Origin: UBA9865 sp035647835
GTDB lineage: Bacteria > Bacillota > Dethiobacteria > Dethiobacterales > Dethiobacteraceae
Assembly (NCBI GenBank): GCA_035647835.1
Contig: DASRMS010000063.1
Coordinates: 1-53,397, forward strand
Reading direction: 5' to 3'
DNA length: 53,397 bases
A program made the translations under genes and the position numbers. This document shows positions 16,702-24,919 of this stretch, in pieces (the first letter of the stretch is position 1; the number at the start of each line of letters is the position of its first letter). A model generated the notes under the pieces. The model saw only the letters and a list, made by a program, of their open reading frames with translations, ran no database searches and had not been told where the DNA came from.

Positions 16702-17871
16702 TTATTCGGCTTCTACAGTAGGTAATGCCGCTACCGGTTCTGTTAGCGTAAATTCACCTTTAGTAATCCATTGTTTGAGAGTTTGGGCGATTTCCCGTGC
16801 CCGGGGATAACTAGACATGGGAGCGGTAGGTACTTCCTTGCCCTGTACTACAATTGTCCCTGATTTGAGTTCTGCATAGCTAACTTCAGCTAAACTGCCG
16901 CCCACACCTTGGGGGTAAGCTTCTCCATAGTCCACAACTTGGGCCATAATATCTTCATCGCGCACTGCTGCATAGCTGAGCGTTTCTGCATCTAAAATAG
17001 GAATAGGCAATCCTACCCCTACCTGCATGGAAACACCATAGCCTAACAAACTTACCCCTCGCAAATAGCGCGTGTTCATTTGTTTTAAGTCGCCAATCAG
17101 AGCTAGCGTGCCTGCCCCGGCACGCGGCACACCGTTGGCACTGCGGGGAGCATTAGGACTATGCTGTGTTCCCTGCCAGGCCACATAACCGATACCGCCA
17201 CCCAAAAAGAGCTTCGTCCCGATGCCCAGCGTGCGATAATAGGGATCATTTAAAAGTGGGGATAATTGTCCGGCGCTGGAGTAGTTGGCATTACCCATCT
17301 GCGGCTTTAAAATCCCCATATAAGTATAGATAGTCCGCTCTGTCAAGTTTACTGCCACATTATAGTTTTGGTAACAGTTACGCGGATTAAACAAATAGGC
17401 TTCGTTCATTTCCGCCAAGGTGATCTGCTTCTTTAACTGTTGACGGGGGTAGCAATCAGTACCGTAAGAGGAGGCCTCCAGTAGTACAGGCTTACCGGCC
17501 ACTAAATCTTCTATCACATGGGCACCACCGTAATTAAACTCTCCTGGGTGGCTGCTATTGGCAGGGTCGGTCTCGGGAATCTCTGTCGCCCCCAGATAGA
17601 CATCCACTGCCGCCAATCCGGCATAGGCATTCACACCATTTAGGTGTACTTTGGTCATGCGCATCCGCGGGGTGGCGTGCCCCACGTTAAGCACAGCACC
17701 GGATGAGCACATGGGCCCAAAGGTTCCTGTCGTCACTACATCGACACGACGGGCTGTTTCTTCTACCCCGTGTTCAGCGACTAAGGCCAAAACTTCTTCT
17801 GCTGTCACTACCACAGCCTGACCTTTGGCAATTTTGGCATTAATCTCTTTAATACTACGTAGTTGTGTCAT
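16702..17871 (-). CDS. Homocysteine biosynthesis protein (COG1900/DUF39)
   Basis: 389 residues, first gene of the three-gene operon. DUF39 features are visible: VDVVTTGTFGPMCSSGAVLN with Cys55, RMTKVHLNGVNAYAGLAAVDVYLGA, and SSYGTDCYPR with Cys140. The two cysteines are candidates for the sulfur-handling residues required in this family. Known biology: it forms homocysteine from aspartate semialdehyde and sulfide without an O-acylhomoserine intermediate. GGGGAGGG precedes the ATG. The upstream leader is a SAM-I riboswitch. The classical C-terminal CBS pair is absent, which is normal for the short form. Confidence 0.92.
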   Translation of the reverse strand: MTQLRSIKEINAKIAKGQAVVVTAEEVLALVAEHGVEETARRVDVVTTGTFGPMCSSGAVLNVGHATPRMRMTKVHLNGVNAYAGLAAVDVYLGATEIPETDPANSSHPGEFNYGGAHVIEDLVAGKPVLLEASSYGTDCYPRQQLKKQITLAEMNEAYLFNPRNCYQNYNVAVNLTERTIYTYMGILKPQMGNANYSSAGQLSPLLNDPYYRTLGIGTKLFLGGGIGYVAWQGTQHSPNAPRSANGVPRAGAGTLALIGDLKQMNTRYLRGVSLLGYGVSMQVGVGLPIPILDAETLSYAAVRDEDIMAQVVDYGEAYPQGVGGSLAEVSYAELKSGTIVVQGKEVPTAPMSSYPRAREIAQTLKQWITKGEFTLTEPVAALPTVEAE

Positions 17872-17905
17872 TTAGTTCCCTCCCCTAAGTAAATTAAAAC
17901 AAAAA

Positions 17906-18043
17906 ATCCCCTTCTGAAAAGAAAGAGATATCGCAAAATTACGACTCTCATCTTCCAGAATTATTCTGCTGGAATTAGCACCGTGACTGCTGTCCGGTTG
18001 CCGGGTTTCATTGGGCCAGTCCCTCCACCTCTCTGGATAAGAG
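17906..18043 (-). promoter_or_regulatory. SAM-I (S-box) riboswitch of the homocysteine operon
   Basis: Minus-strand aptamer 18043-17945: P1 CTCTTATC/GATGAGAG, core GGAGGGACTGGCCC, ATGAAACCCGGCAACCGG, and GGTGCTAATTCCAGCAG. The expression platform is a terminator stem ATCTCTTTC/GAAGGGGAT (17929-17906) followed by TTTTTTG. It is 35 bases upstream of the COG1900 start. High SAM should terminate the transcript. Confidence 0.95.
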
Positions 18044-18064
18044 TGTGTATTTAATTGTATCTAT

Positions 18065-18092
18065 CCTATACTGAGAGCATTTACTCTGTCAA
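18065..18092 (-). promoter_or_regulatory. Promoter of the homocysteine operon
   Basis: Minus strand TTGACA (18092-18087), 16-base spacer, TATAGG (18070-18065), just upstream of the S-box aptamer. Confidence 0.6.
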
Positions 18093-18112
18093 GGAATAAA
18101 TCACATCTTTTC

Positions 18113-18155
18113 TAAAAAAAGTGACTGCCGCAGCTGCTGGTGCTGCGGCGGTCAC
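18113..18155 (-). terminator. Terminator of the aminotransferase gene
   Basis: GC-rich 14-bp stem (18121-18134 with 18142-18155, one mismatch) followed on the minus strand by seven or more T. Confidence 0.88.
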
Positions 18156-18170
18156 TGCTAGGAGAAAATA

Positions 18171-19406
18171 CTATGCTGTTCTTACTTTTTTACAAGCTGC
18201 CAGTTCGGCGGCAATAATTTCACCGAGAATCGCTATACCTTGTTTAATCTTTTCTGGTGAAGCCTCAGAAAATGAGAAACGTGCTGTCTGCTTACCATGA
18301 TCATTAACATAGAAGCCGGCACCATCGACAAAGGCAACTTTGCGTTCAATTGCTTTCAGCAAAACTTGCCGTGCAGTTAAGCCGCCGGGGAAAGAAACCC
18401 AGATAAAGAAACCACCTTGCGGCTGTGTCCACGTTACACCCTTGGGGAAATGCTCGGCCATACAAGAGAGCATTAAGTCACGACGATCCCGGTAGCAGCC
18501 AATCAGGGAAGCCACGTGCTGATCAATATAACCACTGGCAGCAAAACGGTAAGCCAAGCGTTGACCAAGCGAGTTGGAACAAAGGTCAGTAGAGCCCTTG
18601 GCGCTGACAATTTTGGCCACGACATCTTCTTCTGCAACCAGCCAACCGACGCGGATGCCGGGACAGAAGGTTTTAGAAAAAGAACCTAAATAGATCACAC
18701 GCCCTTCTGTATCCATTGATTTAATACTGGGAATTGCTTCGCCCTCGTAGCGCAGCTCACCATAAGGGTTATCTTCCAAAATTAGAAAGTTATACTCTCG
18801 CGCTAAAGCCAAGATTGCCTGCCGCCGCTCTAACGACATGCAGATGCCAGAGGGGTTCTGGAAATTGGGGACTAAGTAGATGAATTTTGGTGCACGCCCC
18901 TCCATCTTTAGTCTGCGCAAACGATTTGCCAATAAATCCATACGAATACCGTCATCATCTAGCGGAATGGGCACCCGATCAGCTTCATAATTAAAGATTG
19001 CACCCAGACCACCGACATACCCGGGCTCCTCCACCAGTACCACATCACCAGTGTTCACAAAAAGTTTACTTACCAGATCCATGCCCTGTTGTGAACCATT
19101 CGTAATAATCACCTGTTCCGCCGTACAGGGTGAGCCTTCACGTGTCATTTTTTCGGCGACATACTGGCGTAACTTGCCATAGCCTTCTGTGGCGCCATAT
19201 TGCAGTGCCAGCTTCCCTTCCTCGGCAATTAGCTCCTGCATTACTTCTGTGACCTTCTCCATGGGGAAAAAGTCAGCACTAGGGAACCCTCCGGCAAAAG
19301 ACATCACCTCTGGCTGTTCTGTTAGTTTAAAAAACTCTCTCACGGCTGATGTTTTCATACACTGGGCACGGCTGGCATACAACTGTTCGAAATTCATTTG
19401 GCGCAC
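18171..19406 (-). CDS. PLP-dependent class I/II aminotransferase
   Basis: 411 residues, fold type I, resembling the LysN/2-aminoadipate and MocR-domain aminotransferases. Motifs: FAGGFPSADFFP at the start, ITNGSQQGMDLVSKL, VPNFQNPSGICMS, LEDNPYGELRYEG, and the PLP-lysine segment YLGSFSKTFCPGIRVGW (Lys near residue 247). Substrate cannot be read from sequence; this group includes aromatic, branched-chain, alanine and aminoadipate enzymes. A T-box leader directly upstream makes an amino-acid-biosynthetic role likely. It is transcribed alone from a promoter at 19777-19805. Confidence 0.9.
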   Translation of the reverse strand: MRQMNFEQLYASRAQCMKTSAVREFFKLTEQPEVMSFAGGFPSADFFPMEKVTEVMQELIAEEGKLALQYGATEGYGKLRQYVAEKMTREGSPCTAEQVIITNGSQQGMDLVSKLFVNTGDVVLVEEPGYVGGLGAIFNYEADRVPIPLDDDGIRMDLLANRLRRLKMEGRAPKFIYLVPNFQNPSGICMSLERRQAILALAREYNFLILEDNPYGELRYEGEAIPSIKSMDTEGRVIYLGSFSKTFCPGIRVGWLVAEEDVVAKIVSAKGSTDLCSNSLGQRLAYRFAASGYIDQHVASLIGCYRDRRDLMLSCMAEHFPKGVTWTQPQGGFFIWVSFPGGLTARQVLLKAIERKVAFVDGAGFYVNDHGKQTARFSFSEASPEKIKQGIAILGEIIAAELAACKKVRTA

Positions 19407-19463
19407 CTCCGTAATATTTAAAGGAAATTAATAAGGGCAGTTAAAAACTCACTTAAATACAAA

Positions 19464-19700
19464 AATCCCGTCTCCGTAAAAAACAGAGACGGGAATATAC
19501 CCGCGGTACCACTCTGGTTACCGAATCATTCGGTCACTCAAGCTATGCTTTCTGGATAACGGCAGTGCCGGCACCGCTTACTATAGTTCAGCGGGCAGCT
19601 CCGGGGCGGCTCACCTTTAGCTATAGCCGAGGAACCTTTCAGCTTATGGTTCCCTCTCTGTCGGCTGCTTTGGGCTTCTTCCCCATCGTCGCTTTTAATG
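19464..19700 (-). promoter_or_regulatory. T-box leader of the aminotransferase gene
   Basis: The minus strand carries the conserved T-box sequence AGAGTGGTACCGCGG (19515-19501). Upstream lies a long stem I with CAGAGAGGGAACC and GCTGAAAGG. A terminator CCCGTCTC/GAGACGGG (19493-19467) ends in ATTTTTG. In this class an uncharged tRNA pairs with a specifier codon and stabilises the antiterminator. By comparison with other T-boxes, the best specifier candidate I can align is GCC (Ala) at 19610-19608, inside GGTGAGCCG; this is low confidence. Confidence 0.92.
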
Positions 19701-19776
19701 TCAGTATATGATGTTGATCGTAAATTGTGTGCGAAAATTTTTGCCTAACTAATGCTGCTAATTTTAATTAGGCTTT

Positions 19777-19805
19777 ATTATAGCAGAGAGTTAAAGATAA
19801 TGCAA
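19777..19805 (-). promoter_or_regulatory. Promoter of the T-box transcript
   Basis: Minus strand TTGCAT (19805-19800), 17-base spacer, TATAAT (19782-19777). It lies just past the iorB stop, so the T-box gene has its own promoter. Confidence 0.7.
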
Positions 19806-19846
19806 GGGCAATTTTATGCGATTTTTTACAATGATTTTCTTCTTGC

Positions 19847-20437
19847 TTACCCCTGATAACCCACCAGAAAGGCTTGTTGATTAGCCTCGAGGAAACGCTC
19901 CGGCACTACGGCTGCCAGTGCGGCCAGAAAACTCGCCAAGGAAAATTCCAGCGTGCGGGCTAAAACACCCAGTAAAGCCACATTAGCTGCTTTGGGCTGA
20001 CCACAGTCACAAGCCGCCTCCAGGGCATTAAAAGTATGGAGCGCACCCAATTGTCCTGCTGCGGCCAAAGCCTGCATCGCCGGGATAATTTGCGCTGGGT
20101 ACTGCTGCCGTCCCATGATCACCGGCATCGGCTTAATTTCTTGGCTGCTGCAAATCATCGTGCCGCCTGTGCGCAGATAAGGCAGCAGGCGCCACGCTTC
20201 TAATTTTTCTAAAGCAAAAACATAGTCAGCCTGGCCCAATTCAATTAAGGGCGAATGCACTGCTGCGCCGAAGCGGACAAAAGTCAGCACACTACCACCA
20301 CGCTGCGCCATGCCGTGTATTTCCGAAACCTTGAGTTGATAGTGATGATCTTGAATGACTTGCGCCAAGATTTTACTGGCCAACACAATCCCCTGTCCAC
20401 CAACACCACCCATTACCAAACTGGTTGTTTTAGACAT
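19847..20437 (-). CDS. iorB: Indolepyruvate ferredoxin oxidoreductase beta subunit
   Basis: 196 residues from the ATG at 20437: MSKTTSLVMGGVGGQGIVLAS, the gamma-domain signature of 2-oxoacid:ferredoxin oxidoreductases, followed by SEIHGMAQRGGSVLTFVRFG. With IorA it oxidatively decarboxylates aryl pyruvates (from Trp, Phe, Tyr) to aryl-acetyl-CoA, passing electrons to ferredoxin; the reaction is reversible. The start overlaps the iorA stop by 8 bases, so translation is coupled. The longer in-frame start at 20515 lies inside iorA and is rejected. Confidence 0.93.
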   Translation of the reverse strand: MSKTTSLVMGGVGGQGIVLASKILAQVIQDHHYQLKVSEIHGMAQRGGSVLTFVRFGAAVHSPLIELGQADYVFALEKLEAWRLLPYLRTGGTMICSSQEIKPMPVIMGRQQYPAQIIPAMQALAAAGQLGALHTFNALEAACDCGQPKAANVALLGVLARTLEFSLASFLAALAAVVPERFLEANQQAFLVGYQG

Positions 20438-22181
20438 CCTGCTCACCTGCCTGACGGATTGCCTCAAATTTGCATACCTGCACACAAACTCCGCAGCCCA
20501 CACACAATGCAGCATCTATGGTAATCTTTTTGCCTTCCTGCACCAGTGCAGGACAGCCTAACTTCATACAGGCGCCACAACTAGTACACTTCTCCTCAAC
20601 AATATAGTACACTTCTGGCACACTTTTATTTAACAGGGCACACGCCCGGCGTACAATGACCACTGCCGCTTCACCTGCCGCTATTTCCTCTCTAATTACG
20701 GCATCTAGGGCCGCCAAATCATAAGCATCGACCTCGCGTACCCGCTGGACACCGAGCGCTCGGCAAATAGCAGCAATATCTAAGGCCACGGTGGGCTGTC
20801 CTTGCAGCGTAGTCCCCGTGCCGGGATTTTCCTGATGACCAGTCATTGCTGTGATGCGATTGTCCAGGACTAAGGTTAAAGTAGTGCCCCGATTATAAAC
20901 CACATCAACGATGCCCGTCATGCCAGAGTGAAAGAAAGTAGAATCACCAATTACGGAGACTACTTTCCCTTTTAAATCCGGGTTGCCTTTTTCATAACCC
21001 AGGCCGGCCGAAATGCTGGCCCCCATACAAATACAGGAATCCATCGCTTCTAACGGCGGTGAAGCACCTAAAGTGTAACAGCCAATATCACCACTTACTA
21101 AGAGCTTTTGCCTGCGCAAAGTATAGAAAACACTACGGTGCGGGCAGCCGGGACAGAGTACCGGCGGACGAACAGGAGCAGGCTCTTCACGAGAGGCTGC
21201 CACTGCCAGCGGTACCGTCAGGGGCTCACCAAGTATTTTTTCCGCAATCAGATTAGGAAAAATTTCTCCCGTCAGGGGAAATAATGCTTTGCCCTGCACC
21301 GCAATCCCCAGCGCTTTAATCTGTTCTTCAAAAAATGGATCCAGCTCTTCCACAACATACAGCTCTTCCACTCCGGCCGCAAAGGCCGCGATCAACTGCG
21401 CTGGCAGTGGGTAGCAGACGCCTAATTTAAGCACCGAGGCCTCAGGCAATGCTTCCTGTACCTGTTGATAAGAGATACCGGCACAAATAACGCCAATTTT
21501 CCGCTGACGCCATTCCAACCGATTGAGTGGTGTCTGTTCTGCATAATCACGCAGCCGCTGCAGACGCTCCTCAACTGCGACATGTCGTGGTCGGGCGTTG
21601 GCTGGCATCGCGACATGCTTCTGCACATTCTTCTCATAAGGCTTAATGGCAATCTCTTGGCGCTCACCTAGTTCCACCAGTGATTGCGCGTGAGAAATTC
21701 GCGTACTGGTTCTTAACAGTACCGGTGTATCGAATTCTTCACTCACCCGCAACGCTTCCCGCACAAAATCCTTTGCTTCCTGGCTGTCAGCAGGTTCAAA
21801 CATGGGCACTTTGGCAAAGCGTGCATACTGGCGGCTATCTTGTTCGTTTTGTGAGCTGTGCATGCCGGGATCATCAGCCGCCACCAAAACCAACCCGCCA
21901 TTTACTCCCAGGTAGGAGAAAGTCATTAAGGGATCAGCAGCGACATTAACACCCACATGTTTCATGGCAACCAAGACGCGAGAGCCAGCCAGCGCTGCGC
22001 CGATGCCAATTTCTAAAGCCACTTTTTCATTACTGGACCATTGAGCATCAATCTCCTGATAGGTGGCCAAGTTTTCTAGAATCTCCGTACTCGGCGTGCC
22101 AGGGTAGGCGGCCGCAAAATGTACTCCGCCCTCATAAGCTCCACGGGCAATAGCTTCATTGCCGCTTAATAGTTTCTTCAT
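20430..22181 (-). CDS. iorA: Indolepyruvate ferredoxin oxidoreductase alpha subunit
   Basis: 583 residues. The N-terminal pyruvate-flavodoxin-like domain starts LLSGNEAIARGAYEGGVHFAA and includes YPGTPSTEI. The thiamine-diphosphate domain includes CPGCPHRSVFY, GDIGCYTLG and GDSTFFHSG ... DNRITAMTGHQ. Two C-terminal clusters (CTSCGACMKLGCP and CVGCGVCVQVC) carry electrons to ferredoxin. Its ATG overlaps the paaK stop (ATGA), and iorB follows with an 8-base overlap, so paaK-iorA-iorB are translationally coupled. It acts on aryl pyruvates in amino acid fermentation or, in reverse, reductive carboxylation. Confidence 0.96.
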   Translation of the reverse strand: MKKLLSGNEAIARGAYEGGVHFAAAYPGTPSTEILENLATYQEIDAQWSSNEKVALEIGIGAALAGSRVLVAMKHVGVNVAADPLMTFSYLGVNGGLVLVAADDPGMHSSQNEQDSRQYARFAKVPMFEPADSQEAKDFVREALRVSEEFDTPVLLRTSTRISHAQSLVELGERQEIAIKPYEKNVQKHVAMPANARPRHVAVEERLQRLRDYAEQTPLNRLEWRQRKIGVICAGISYQQVQEALPEASVLKLGVCYPLPAQLIAAFAAGVEELYVVEELDPFFEEQIKALGIAVQGKALFPLTGEIFPNLIAEKILGEPLTVPLAVAASREEPAPVRPPVLCPGCPHRSVFYTLRRQKLLVSGDIGCYTLGASPPLEAMDSCICMGASISAGLGYEKGNPDLKGKVVSVIGDSTFFHSGMTGIVDVVYNRGTTLTLVLDNRITAMTGHQENPGTGTTLQGQPTVALDIAAICRALGVQRVREVDAYDLAALDAVIREEIAAGEAAVVIVRRACALLNKSVPEVYYIVEEKCTSCGACMKLGCPALVQEGKKITIDAALCVGCGVCVQVCKFEAIRQAGEQDV

Positions 22182-23494
22182 GCTCCCACCTCCTGCTGTT
22201 GTCGTTTATCAATTACTCGTTTAGCTTTGCCGGCGGTGCGCTCCAATGATTTGGGTTCCACCAATTTCACACGCGCCTGCACCGTTAAGACACTGGCTAA
22301 GCGAGAGGTAATTTTCTGTTCCACTGCTTCTAGATCACGAAAAGAACCGGTAAAACGATCACGATTCAATTCCACTCGCACTTCCAATTCATCTAAATAG
22401 CGCTTCTTTTTATCAACGATAATTAAATAATGCGGTGCCACTTCTTCAATTTCCATTAAGACACTTTCTATTTGTGAAGGGAAGACATTAACTCCGTTCA
22501 CAATTAACATATCATCAGTGCGCCCTGTAACACGGCGCATCCGAGCTGTCGTCCGGCCACAGGCGCAACATTCACGCGTGACCACAGAGATATCTTTTGT
22601 CCGGTAACGGATCACAGGGAAGCCTTCTTTGGTCAGCGGCGTAAACACTAATTCGCCTTCACTGCCCTCGGGTAAAACTTCTCCCGTTTCCGGATTAATG
22701 ACTTCCACATAAAAATGATCCTCACTAATATGCAGACCGTTGCGTGCGGCACATTCTCCAGCTACACCAGGCCCCATAACTTCTGTTAAACCATAGTTGT
22801 CGGTAGCACGCAAATTCAAGCGTTCTTCAATTTCTTCCCGCATCTGGTCGGTCCAAGGCTCCGAACCAAACATGCCAATACGCAGCGGTAAAGTACGCGG
22901 ATCAATGCCCATTTCTGCCGCCACCTCGCCCAAATACAAAGCATAAGACGGTGTGGCAATTAAGGTGGTCACGCCAAAATCCTGAATTAGCATAATTTGC
23001 TTCTCGGTATTACCTACCGAAGCAGGCACAACAGTAACCCCTACTTTTTCCAGCCCGTAATGCAAGCCAAAGCCGCCGGTAAATAAACCGTAAGAAAAAC
23101 AAATTTGCGCCACATCTAAACTGGTAACACCGGCCTGGACAGCAATCCGAGCCACTAAATCTGTCCAAGTAGCCAAATCATTTTTGGTATACCCAGCCAC
23201 AATGGGCTTGCCCGTCGTGCCGGATGAAGCATGTACCCGCACGATTTCTGCCATCGGCCGCGCAAACAAGCCAAAGGGGTAGTTATCACGCAAAGCATCT
23301 TTGCTGGTGAACGGGAATTTTTGTAAGTCATCCAGCGACTGCAAATCAGCAGGATGTACCCCATGGTTGTCAAAAAGCTCCCGATAGAAAGGTACATTTT
23401 CATAAACATTACTTACCGTACTACTGAGTCGTGTGAACTGCAATGCTCGCAACGCCTCGATACTCATTGTTTCCGTTTTTGCTCCCCAAATCAT
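22178..23494 (-). CDS. paaK: Phenylacetate-CoA ligase family protein
   Basis: 438 residues, adenylate-forming enzyme. N-terminal NVYENVPFYRELFD, the AMP-binding P-loop HASSGTTGKPIVAGYT (about residues 91-106), TDNYGLTEVMGPGVA, and the C-terminal GRTDDMLIVNGVNVFPSQIE are all typical of PaaK. A CCACGRTT segment is a short Cys pair seen in this family. It activates arylacetates with CoA and ATP, feeding or draining the IorAB reaction. GGGGG lies before the ATG. It overlaps iorA by four bases and follows the ACT gene by 167 bases. Confidence 0.95.
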   Translation of the reverse strand: MIWGAKTETMSIEALRALQFTRLSSTVSNVYENVPFYRELFDNHGVHPADLQSLDDLQKFPFTSKDALRDNYPFGLFARPMAEIVRVHASSGTTGKPIVAGYTKNDLATWTDLVARIAVQAGVTSLDVAQICFSYGLFTGGFGLHYGLEKVGVTVVPASVGNTEKQIMLIQDFGVTTLIATPSYALYLGEVAAEMGIDPRTLPLRIGMFGSEPWTDQMREEIEERLNLRATDNYGLTEVMGPGVAGECAARNGLHISEDHFYVEVINPETGEVLPEGSEGELVFTPLTKEGFPVIRYRTKDISVVTRECCACGRTTARMRRVTGRTDDMLIVNGVNVFPSQIESVLMEIEEVAPHYLIIVDKKKRYLDELEVRVELNRDRFTGSFRDLEAVEQKITSRLASVLTVQARVKLVEPKSLERTAGKAKRVIDKRQQQEVGA

Positions 23495-23661
23495 TTTCCT
23501 ACCCCCTGCTACTATGCTACAATTTTGTAAAACAAGCTGTCCCTAACAAAAAACGACCCCAAAAAAATGTGGGCCATTTCTGCACCTACAATACTACCGC
23601 CCTACAAATTATATAAAGATATCATCTGGCACGTGGAACGAACTGACCGTCAGCTCCTACA

Positions 23662-24096
23662 CTAGAGAGCGTATACTTCTTCACCTGTTAAAACACGGAT
23701 ATTTTTTGCCCTTAAAGCCTGCAGGGCAGCGGCACAATCTTCCACGCGGAAAATTACCAGGGCCTCTGAAGAAGCCTGACCAACAAAAGCATAAAGATAC
23801 TCAATATTAATGCCTGCCTGCCCCATCGTATCTAATACTTCAGCTAAACCGCCGGGGCGATCCGGTACATCCACAGCAATTACTTCTGTTTCGCTAACCA
23901 TAAAACCGTCCTCACGCAAAATGTTACTTGCTGCTTCCGGTTTGTTGACTATCAGCCGCAAAATACCAAAATCTGTGGTATCGGCAATAGAGAGGGCACG
24001 AATATTAATCCCTTTAGCGCCTAGAGATCTTGTTACATCTGCCAAGCGACCCGATTTATTTTCTAAAAAAACCGAGATCTGTTTAACATTCACCAC
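23662..24096 (-). CDS. Tandem ACT-domain protein
   Basis: 144 residues made of two ACT domains: QISVFLENKSGRLADVTRSLGAKGINI (1-70) and VIAVDVPDRPGGLAEVLDTMGQAGINIEYLYAF (72-144). ACT domains bind amino acids. Stand-alone tandem ACT proteins of this type often sit beside paaK and ior genes, probably sensing an aromatic amino acid, though a direct target is not known. No catalytic or DNA-binding domain is present. It is the first gene of the ACT-paaK-iorA-iorB run. Confidence 0.92.
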   Translation of the reverse strand: MVNVKQISVFLENKSGRLADVTRSLGAKGINIRALSIADTTDFGILRLIVNKPEAASNILREDGFMVSETEVIAVDVPDRPGGLAEVLDTMGQAGINIEYLYAFVGQASSEALVIFRVEDCAAALQALRAKNIRVLTGEEVYAL

Positions 24097-24209
24097 TATC
24101 CCTCCTTCATCATAAGGTATGTAAATTTATTCGACAAGAAGCTCGGCATTCCTGCTTGATCATTTTTTTAGCTAATGCAGCAAAGACACATTTTTTTGAC
24201 CACTAAGAA

Positions 24210-24236
24210 AACGCTCCGTGGCAAACACGGAGCGTT
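24210..24236 (-). terminator. Terminator of the TPR gene
   Basis: AACGCTCCGTG/CACGGAGCGTT, loop GCAAA, followed on the minus strand by TTTTCTT. It lies 14 bases after the TPR stop. Confidence 0.8.
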
Positions 24237-24249
24237 GCTTGGTTACTAT

Positions 24250-24756
24250 CTATAGGGCAGCGACAGAAATCAAATCACCTATATATTGGATGCTTTCTTT
24301 ATACTCATTTTTTTCAGGCTGTAAGCGGAGCGCTTTGTCATACCAGTGCCAAGATAAACCTAGTTCGCCCAATTTATAACAGACATATCCCAGTGCTGCC
24401 GAGCAGGCTGCCCTTTCCGGTTCCAAGCGCCAGGCCTGCTCTAGATAGGGCAGAGCCTGTTCTACTTGACCATACTGACAATGGGCAACGCCTAAGTTTA
24501 AAAAAAGCGGCCCATACTCTGTGCAATTACGTACTGCTTGTTCATAAGCCCAAATAGCAGCTTCGTATTCACTGATTTTAACCCAGCAATTGCCTAAATT
24601 AAAGAAGGCGGGCCAACAATCCGGATCACAAACAACTGCCGAAAGTAAGTGAAAGGAAGCCTCACGAAACCTACCTCTTTGCATCATTAGTGCCCCTTGG
24701 CGGTTATAAGCGGCGGCGGTACTTTTTTTATCCCCTGAATGTGGAAGACGCATCAA
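24250..24756 (-). CDS. TPR-repeat protein
   Basis: 168 residues, built of about four tetratricopeptide repeats: AAAYNRQGALMMQRGRFREA, WPAFFNLGNCWVKISEYEAA, GPLFLNLGVAHCQYGQVEQA and AACSAALGYVCYKLGELGLS. It is predicted soluble, without signal peptide or membrane segment. TPR arrays are protein-binding scaffolds; the partner is unknown. It lies between the cupin isomerase and ACT genes, with terminators on both sides, so it is transcribed alone. Confidence 0.85.
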   Translation of the reverse strand: MMRLPHSGDKKSTAAAYNRQGALMMQRGRFREASFHLLSAVVCDPDCWPAFFNLGNCWVKISEYEAAIWAYEQAVRNCTEYGPLFLNLGVAHCQYGQVEQALPYLEQAWRLEPERAACSAALGYVCYKLGELGLSWHWYDKALRLQPEKNEYKESIQYIGDLISVAAL

Positions 24757-24858
24757 TTAAAGACCCCCTGGCGGCAAATTTTTCCTTATAGTGAAGTATA
24801 AGCACCAAGTTGTCCAATTATGCATCAGCCACCAGATTTTAACCTCCGGTTGGATAAA

Positions 24859-24886
24859 GCAGAGCACACCTCGTGGTGTGCTCTGC
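24859..24886 (-). terminator. Hairpin after cupin isomerase gene
   Basis: 12-bp perfect stem GCAGAGCACACC/GGTGTGCTCTGC with a TCGT loop, 34 bases after the stop on the minus strand. Only three T follow, so termination may be weak. Confidence 0.6.
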
Positions 24887-24919
24887 CCCTTTTACACTGC
24901 TATTATCAAGCGTTAGCTA

